Assembly: GCA_943328365.2 (NCBI GenBank)
Contig: CALPZT020000022.1
Span: 1-11,016 of the forward strand
Direction of reading: 5' to 3'
Length of the DNA stretch: 11,016 bases
DNA from: Bifidobacterium breve
Lineage (GTDB): Bacteria > Actinomycetota > Actinomycetes > S36-B12
A program made the translations under genes and the position numbers. Under the pieces are notes generated by a model, which saw only the letters and a list, made by a program, of their open reading frames with translations, made no database searches and was not told the DNA's origin. Below are positions 7,052-11,016 of this stretch, one piece after another (position 1 is the first letter of the stretch; each line of letters starts with the position of its first letter).

Positions 7052-10018
7052 GTGGGAGACCGGCTCGTCGTTCGAGGTGCCCGCGAGCACAACCTTAAGG
7101 ACGTTTCACTCGATCTGCCGCGCGATGCGCTCATCGTCTTCACCGGCCTGTCGGGATCCGGCAAGTCGAGCCTGGCATTCGACACGATCTTTGCCGAGGG
7201 CCAGCGCCGGTATGTCGAGAGCCTCTCGGCATATGCGCGCCAATTCCTCGGTCAGATGGACAAGCCTGACGTTGATTTCATCGAAGGGCTGTCCCCGGCT
7301 GTATCCATCGACCAGAAGTCGACCTCGCGCAACCCGCGTTCGACAGTCGGAACCATCACCGAGGTGTACGACTATCTCAGGCTCCTCTTCGCTCGCATCG
7401 GTGTACCGCACTGCCCCGAGTGCGGTGCCGTCATCGCGCGTCAAACCCCGCAGCAGATCGTCGACCAAGTACTCGAACTGCCGGCTGACTCACGCTTCCA
7501 GGTCCTCGCCCCTGTCGTGCGCGAACGCAAGGGTGAGTACGGCGAGCTGTTTCGACAGCTCCAGACCCAGGGGTTCTCCCGCGTGCGTGTCGACGGCACG
7601 GTGGTCGGCCTCGACGAGGTGCCGACCCTGAAGAAGCAGGAGAAGCACACGATCGAGGTCGTCGTCGACCGGCTCGCCGTGAAGCCTGACTCCAGGCGCC
7701 GGCTCACCGACTCGGTCGAAACGGCTCTCAAGCTGAGTAGCGGGCTCGTCGTTCTTGATTTCGTCGACCTTGACGAGGGTGATCCGCAGCGCGAACGAGT
7801 TTTCAGCGAGCACCTCGCCTGCATCAAGGATGGGCTCTCGTTCGAAGAGCTCGAGCCCCGCTCCTTCTCGTTCAATTCCCCGTTCGGCGCCTGCCCGGTG
7901 TGCACCGGTCTCGGAACCCGGCGCGAGGTCGACGAGGAGCTCGTCACCCCGAATTCTGATCTCACCTTGAACGAGGGCGTGATCGCTCCATGGGCCGGCG
8001 GCAACGTCTCCGACTATTTCGGCCGGCTTCTCGAGGCCCTCTGCGAGGACCTCGAGATCGACATGGACACGCCATGGTCTGACCTCCCGGCGAAGGCCCG
8101 CAAGGCCATCCTCTTCGGCTTCCCGACCGAGGTGAACGTCCGGTACAAGAATCGATACGGACGCGTCCGCTCGTACACGACAACCTACGAGGGAGTCATC
8201 CCCTACATCGAGCGCCGGCACTCGGAATCCGAGAGCGACGCCGTGCGCGAGAAGTTCGAGGGCTTCATGCGCGAGGTGCCGTGCCACGGATGCGGCGGTA
8301 CCCGACTCAAGCCCCTGACGCTTGCCGTGACCATCTCCGGCCATTCGATTGCCGAGATCTCTGGGCTGCCCATCGGAGAGCTTTCGGCGATGCTCAGCGG
8401 CCTCACACTGTCCGATCGCGATGCCGCGATTGCCAGTCGCGTCCTCAAGGAGGTGAATGAGCGACTGCAATTCCTCGTCGATGTCGGCCTTCACTACCTT
8501 TCGCTTGACCGGCCGTCGGCCACCCTCGCCGGTGGTGAGGCTCAGCGCATTCGCCTCGCGACACAGATCGGCTCAGGGCTCGTCGGGGTGCTCTACGTTC
8601 TCGACGAGCCCAGCATCGGCCTTCACCAGCGCGATAACCGCCGGCTCATCGAGACACTTGTCCGACTTCGGGACCTCGGCAACACGCTCATCGTCGTCGA
8701 GCATGATGAGGACACCATCCGCGTAGCCGACTGGGTCGTCGACATCGGCCCCGGTGCCGGTGAGCACGGCGGCCACATCGTCGTGAGCGGCCCGGTCCAG
8801 GATCTCCTCGATCACCCGGACTCCCTCACCGGCCAGTACCTCACCGGACGTCGCTCGATCGAGATTCCGGCCATCCGCCGACCGCGGCAGGAGCGTGAGA
8901 TCACGGTCGTCGATGCCCGCGAGCACAACCTGCGCGATGTCACGGTCGCCTTCCCCCTCGGCTGCCTCGTTGCAGTGACCGGCGTCAGCGGCTCGGGCAA
9001 GTCGACCCTCGTCAACGATGTCCTGTACAACGTTCTCGCCCGCGACCTCAACGGGGCCAGGCTCGTGCCAGGCAGGCATAAGCGAGTCGATGGGCTCGAG
9101 CATGTCGACAAGGTCGTGCATGTCGACCAGAGCCCGATCGGGCGAACGCCGCGAAGCAACCCTGCCACCTACACCGGCGTATTCGACCACATTCGCAAGC
9201 TCTTCGCCGATACACCCGAGGCGAAAGTGCGCGGCTACCTCCAGGGCCGGTTCTCATTCAATGTCAAGGGTGGCCGGTGCGAGTCCTGCTCCGGCGATGG
9301 CACCCTGAAGATCGAGATGAACTTCCTCCCAGACGTCTACGTGCCGTGCGAAGTCTGCGTCGGCAAGCGATACAACCGCGAGACACTCGAGGTTCGCTTC
9401 AAGGGCAAGACCATCGCCGAGGTGCTCGATATGCCGATCGAGGAGGCTCTGGAGTTCTTTGCTGCGGTACCCCCGATCGCCCGCCACCTTGCCACCCTCG
9501 TCGACGTCGGGCTCGGTTACGTTCGCATGGGGCAGTCGGCGCCGACCCTTTCCGGAGGCGAGGCCCAGCGGGTGAAACTTGCCGCCGAGCTGCAGAAGCG
9601 TTCGACCGGCCGCACGATCTACGTCCTCGATGAGCCGACGACCGGCCTTCACTTCGAGGACATCCGAAAACTGCTCGGGGTGCTCCACTCGCTTGTCGAC
9701 AAGGGCAACACCGTCCTCGTCATCGAGCACAATCTCGATGTCATCAAGACGGCAGACTGGGTCATCGACATGGGGCCGGAGGGCGGATCAGGCGGAGGCA
9801 TGGTCGTAGCAGCCGGGACACCCGAGCAGGTTGCCGGCACGCCCGGGAGTTTCACCGGCGAGTTTCTCGCAACCATGCTCACCGCAGAGGTCTCGGACCC
9901 GCCGACCGCACGGGCCAAAGCTTCGCGAGCGGCGGCGAAGCCGGGTAGCCAAGAGGCGGCGAAGCCGCGTAGCCAAGAGGCGGCGAAGCCGCGTAGCAAG
10001 GCCGCTCGAGTCACCTGA
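7052..10018 (+). CDS. uvrA: Excinuclease ABC subunit UvrA
   Basis: UvrA is the ABC-type ATPase that finds bulky DNA damage as a dimer and loads UvrB. The product is 988 residues, somewhat longer than the roughly 940 of E. coli. From GTG 7052 it shows Walker A GLSGSGKSS (32-40), the UvrB-binding insert, a first zinc module with C257, C281 and C284, signature LAGGEAQR (492-499), Walker B with D518-E519, second Walker A GVSGSGKST (644-652), a second zinc module C743-x2-C746-x19-C766-x2-C769, signature LSGGEAQR (833-840), and Walker B D860-E861. Two oddities: the usual partner of C257 is Asp260, and the first signature has Ala where E. coli has Ser. The last 45 or so residues form an Ala/Lys/Arg-rich tail built on 24-bp repeats. 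It is divergent from the MBL gene and 40 nt upstream of the Rieske gene. Confidence 0.98.
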   Translation: MGDRLVVRGAREHNLKDVSLDLPRDALIVFTGLSGSGKSSLAFDTIFAEGQRRYVESLSAYARQFLGQMDKPDVDFIEGLSPAVSIDQKSTSRNPRSTVGTITEVYDYLRLLFARIGVPHCPECGAVIARQTPQQIVDQVLELPADSRFQVLAPVVRERKGEYGELFRQLQTQGFSRVRVDGTVVGLDEVPTLKKQEKHTIEVVVDRLAVKPDSRRRLTDSVETALKLSSGLVVLDFVDLDEGDPQRERVFSEHLACIKDGLSFEELEPRSFSFNSPFGACPVCTGLGTRREVDEELVTPNSDLTLNEGVIAPWAGGNVSDYFGRLLEALCEDLEIDMDTPWSDLPAKARKAILFGFPTEVNVRYKNRYGRVRSYTTTYEGVIPYIERRHSESESDAVREKFEGFMREVPCHGCGGTRLKPLTLAVTISGHSIAEISGLPIGELSAMLSGLTLSDRDAAIASRVLKEVNERLQFLVDVGLHYLSLDRPSATLAGGEAQRIRLATQIGSGLVGVLYVLDEPSIGLHQRDNRRLIETLVRLRDLGNTLIVVEHDEDTIRVADWVVDIGPGAGEHGGHIVVSGPVQDLLDHPDSLTGQYLTGRRSIEIPAIRRPRQEREITVVDAREHNLRDVTVAFPLGCLVAVTGVSGSGKSTLVNDVLYNVLARDLNGARLVPGRHKRVDGLEHVDKVVHVDQSPIGRTPRSNPATYTGVFDHIRKLFADTPEAKVRGYLQGRFSFNVKGGRCESCSGDGTLKIEMNFLPDVYVPCEVCVGKRYNRETLEVRFKGKTIAEVLDMPIEEALEFFAAVPPIARHLATLVDVGLGYVRMGQSAPTLSGGEAQRVKLAAELQKRSTGRTIYVLDEPTTGLHFEDIRKLLGVLHSLVDKGNTVLVIEHNLDVIKTADWVIDMGPEGGSGGGMVVAAGTPEQVAGTPGSFTGEFLATMLTAEVSDPPTARAKASRAAAKPGSQEAAKPRSQEAAKPRSKAARVT
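9932..10000 (+). repeat. Three tandem 24-bp repeats at the 3' end of uvrA
   Basis: The unit GCGGCGAAGCCGCGTAGCCA plus AGAG occurs at 9932-9955 (one mismatch), 9956-9979 and, shortened, 9980-10000. Each unit holds a small palindrome, GCGGC-GAA-GCCGC (perfect at 9956-9968 and 9980-9992). In the uvrA frame the unit encodes AAKPRSQE. Being a multiple of three it keeps the frame open, and adds a basic tail after the conserved UvrA end. Near-identical bases in adjacent copies point to recent slippage or to a short palindromic repeat family that spread into the gene. Confidence 0.9.
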
Positions 10019-10058
10019 GTCTCTGTGAAATAGCCTGTTTTCCAGAAGGGAGCCAATC

Positions 10059-10490
10059 ATGGTTGAACGTCGTACGGTGCTGCAGGTCAGTGGAGTTCTC
10101 GCTGTCGGCGGCGTGCTCGCCGCTTGCGGAGGGGGTGCGGGGTCTGAGCCTTCCGGTGCCGCGGCTGGGGTCGCCTCCGACGCAGCGGGATCCTCCGGTG
10201 AGGGTGCCGCAATTGCCTCGGTCGGCGATGTTCCGGTCGGTGGAGGCGTCGTCAATGATGAGGTCGCAATTGTCGTCACCCAGCCATCAGATGGATCGAT
10301 CAAGGCATTCACGGCAGTGTGCCCGCATCAGGGCTGCCTCGTCTCGGAGGTCGTCGACAACGAGATCATCTGCCCTTGCCACGACTCTCGATTCTCTGCC
10401 GTCGACGGGGCAGTGCTCCAAGGGCCGGCAACCGAGGGTCTGGCCGCTGCGAGCGTGGTGGTGCAGGGTGACAGCATCGTCCTCGCCTGA
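10059..10490 (+). CDS. Rieske [2Fe-2S] domain lipoprotein with twin-arginine signal
   Basis: This 143-residue protein is predicted to sit on the outer face of the cytoplasmic membrane. Its N-terminus has a twin arginine (R4-R5 in ERRTVLQ), a hydrophobic stretch and the lipobox LAAC with Cys23, so export through Tat as a folded cofactor protein with a lipid anchor is likely. A flexible Gly/Ser/Ala linker (24-50) follows. The Rieske domain has CPHQGC (88-93) and CPCHDS (105-110): Cys88, His90, Cys105 and His108 are the cluster ligands and Cys93-Cys107 the expected disulfide. Without other domains or a quinol oxidase neighbour, its electron partner is unknown. Start ATG 10059 has GAAGGGAG (10045-10052) 6 nt upstream. 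A -10-like TAGCCT (10031-10036) may give it its own promoter. Its TGA is in the same frame as uvrC, which starts one codon later. Confidence 0.93.
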   Translation: MVERRTVLQVSGVLAVGGVLAACGGGAGSEPSGAAAGVASDAAGSSGEGAAIASVGDVPVGGGVVNDEVAIVVTQPSDGSIKAFTAVCPHQGCLVSEVVDNEIICPCHDSRFSAVDGAVLQGPATEGLAAASVVVQGDSIVLA

Positions 10491-10493
10491 TCA

Positions 10494-11016
10494 GTGACGA
10501 GCGAAGCGCCCGGGCCCGGAACCGCGCGCCGGCCTCCGCTTCGCCCGGCTTCGGGTTCCATACCGACGAATCCCGGCGTCTATCGGTTTCGTGATGCTCG
10601 CGGTCAGGTGATCTACGTCGGCAAGGCTCGAAACCTCCGGTCGCGGTTGACGAGCTATTTCCAGGATCCGATCGGCATGCACCCCCGCACCGCTTCCATG
10701 GTGGCGACCGCAGTCGATGTCGACTGGGTGGTGGTTGGCAACGAGGTCGAGGCGCTCACCTTGGAGTACGCCTGGATCAAGGAGTACGACCCGCGTTTCA
10801 ATGTGAAATTCCGCGATGACAAGACCTACCCGTATCTCTCCGTGACGATGGGCGAGGAGTTCCCTCGCGTCTCGGTCGTCAGGGAGGCGAAGCGCAAGGG
10901 GACCCGCTACTTCGGTCCATACGCCCATGCATGGGCAATACGCAGCACGGTTGCCGAACTCCTCAAGGTGTTCCCGATCCGATCCTGCCGCGACGGGGTC
11001 TTCCGGCGAGCGCAGG
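10494..11016 (+). CDS. uvrC: Excinuclease ABC subunit UvrC, 5' part (continues beyond window)
   Basis: UvrC makes both incisions around the lesion; the N-terminal GIY-YIG domain cuts on the 3' side. The first 174 codons are present. After a proline/arginine-rich leader (2-20) the GIY-YIG core is clear: PGVYRFRD (27-34) and VIYVGKARNLRSRL (39-52), with Tyr30, Tyr41 and Arg47 or Arg51 as catalytic candidates. GNEVEALTLEYAWIK (82-96) supplies the acidic metal ligand, followed by YDPRFNVKFRDDKTYPYL and KRKGTRYFGPYAHAWAIR, both typical of actinobacterial UvrC. GTG 10494 is the only in-frame start before the domain, because TGA 10488 lies two codons upstream. No good ribosome binding site precedes it, so translation probably depends on ribosomes finishing the Rieske gene. 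The helix-hairpin-helix and RNase H-like 5' incision domain lie outside the window. Confidence 0.96.
   Translation, partial: MTSEAPGPGTARRPPLRPASGSIPTNPGVYRFRDARGQVIYVGKARNLRSRLTSYFQDPIGMHPRTASMVATAVDVDWVVVGNEVEALTLEYAWIKEYDPRFNVKFRDDKTYPYLSVTMGEEFPRVSVVREAKRKGTRYFGPYAHAWAIRSTVAELLKVFPIRSCRDGVFRRAQ
10501..10544 (+). repeat. Inverted repeat over the first codons of uvrC
   Basis: GCGAAGCG (10501-10508) and CGCTTCGC (10537-10544) are perfect 8-bp complements enclosing a GC-rich 28-nt loop that can itself fold (CCGGGCCCGG). The hairpin begins 5 nt after the uvrC GTG. It may weaken uvrC initiation unless ribosomes arrive from the Rieske gene, or may act as a weak terminator between the two. The pairing is seen; the effect is inferred. 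Confidence 0.4.

Noticed and set aside
7490..8494. Long minus-strand open frame opposite uvrA
   Set aside because: 334 codons open only because of GC-rich codon use on the opposite strand; no family resemblance and it lies entirely inside conserved uvrA.
10019..10058. Promoter in the uvrA-Rieske gap
   Set aside because: TAGCCT (10031-10036) could be a -10, but the base stretch 17 bp upstream (GAGTCA) is a poor -35, so I did not call a separate promoter.
1..11016. CRISPR array, tRNA/rRNA genes, insertion sequence or phage genes
   Set aside because: No spaced direct repeats, no transposase or integrase motifs, no terminal repeats and no room for RNA genes; the only tandem repeat is the 24-bp unit inside uvrA.

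Overview
This window is an 11 kb piece of chromosome from a high-GC Gram-positive bacterium (Actinomycetota). The evidence is the acidic C-terminal tail of the S1 protein, the actinobacterial style of UvrA, UvrB and UvrC, abundant GTG starts, strong G/C preference at third codon positions, and the gene order rpsA-coaE-uvrB followed by a divergent MBL hydrolase/uvrA pair, which is familiar from this phylum. I cannot place it to order or genus. All but about 4% of the window is coding, and no gap reaches 300 bases.

Region 1 (2-1087): the 3' part of rpsA (ribosomal protein S1), closed by a strong 17-bp hairpin. Region 2 (about 1100-5729): one forward operon of coaE (last step of coenzyme A synthesis), uvrB (excision-repair damage verification) and two tandem TerC-family membrane proteins, probably metal (manganese) exporters. 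The junctions are 1 nt apart (coaE/uvrB), overlapping by 4 nt (uvrB/terC-1), and 1 nt apart (terC-1/terC-2). CoaE has a -10-like hexamer exactly 6 nt before a GTG-ATG pair and may be leaderless. Region 3 (5730-6968): an 86-nt gap with a nested inverted repeat, a lone DinB/YfiT-fold gene on the plus strand, and a convergent MBL-fold hydrolase on the minus strand whose stop lies 7 nt from the DinB-like stop. Region 4 (6969-11016): an 83-nt divergent promoter gap, then uvrA, a Tat/lipobox-type Rieske iron-sulfur lipoprotein, and the 5' part of uvrC, all forward.

Functionally the window groups all three parts of the UvrABC nucleotide excision nuclease: UvrA recognises damage, UvrB verifies it and UvrC incises. 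They are interleaved with CoA synthesis, metal export and an extracytoplasmic redox-type protein. No LexA (SOS) box of the GAAC-N4-GTTC type was found in front of uvrA or uvrB.

I see no mobile element, tRNA, rRNA, CRISPR array, phage gene or clear new multi-gene system. The less ordinary points are the 24-bp repeats that extend UvrA's C-terminus, a missing zinc-ligand cysteine and an altered ABC signature in UvrA, the tandem TerC pair, the nested inverted repeat at 5747-5810, and the same-frame Rieske/uvrC junction (stop, one codon, GTG).
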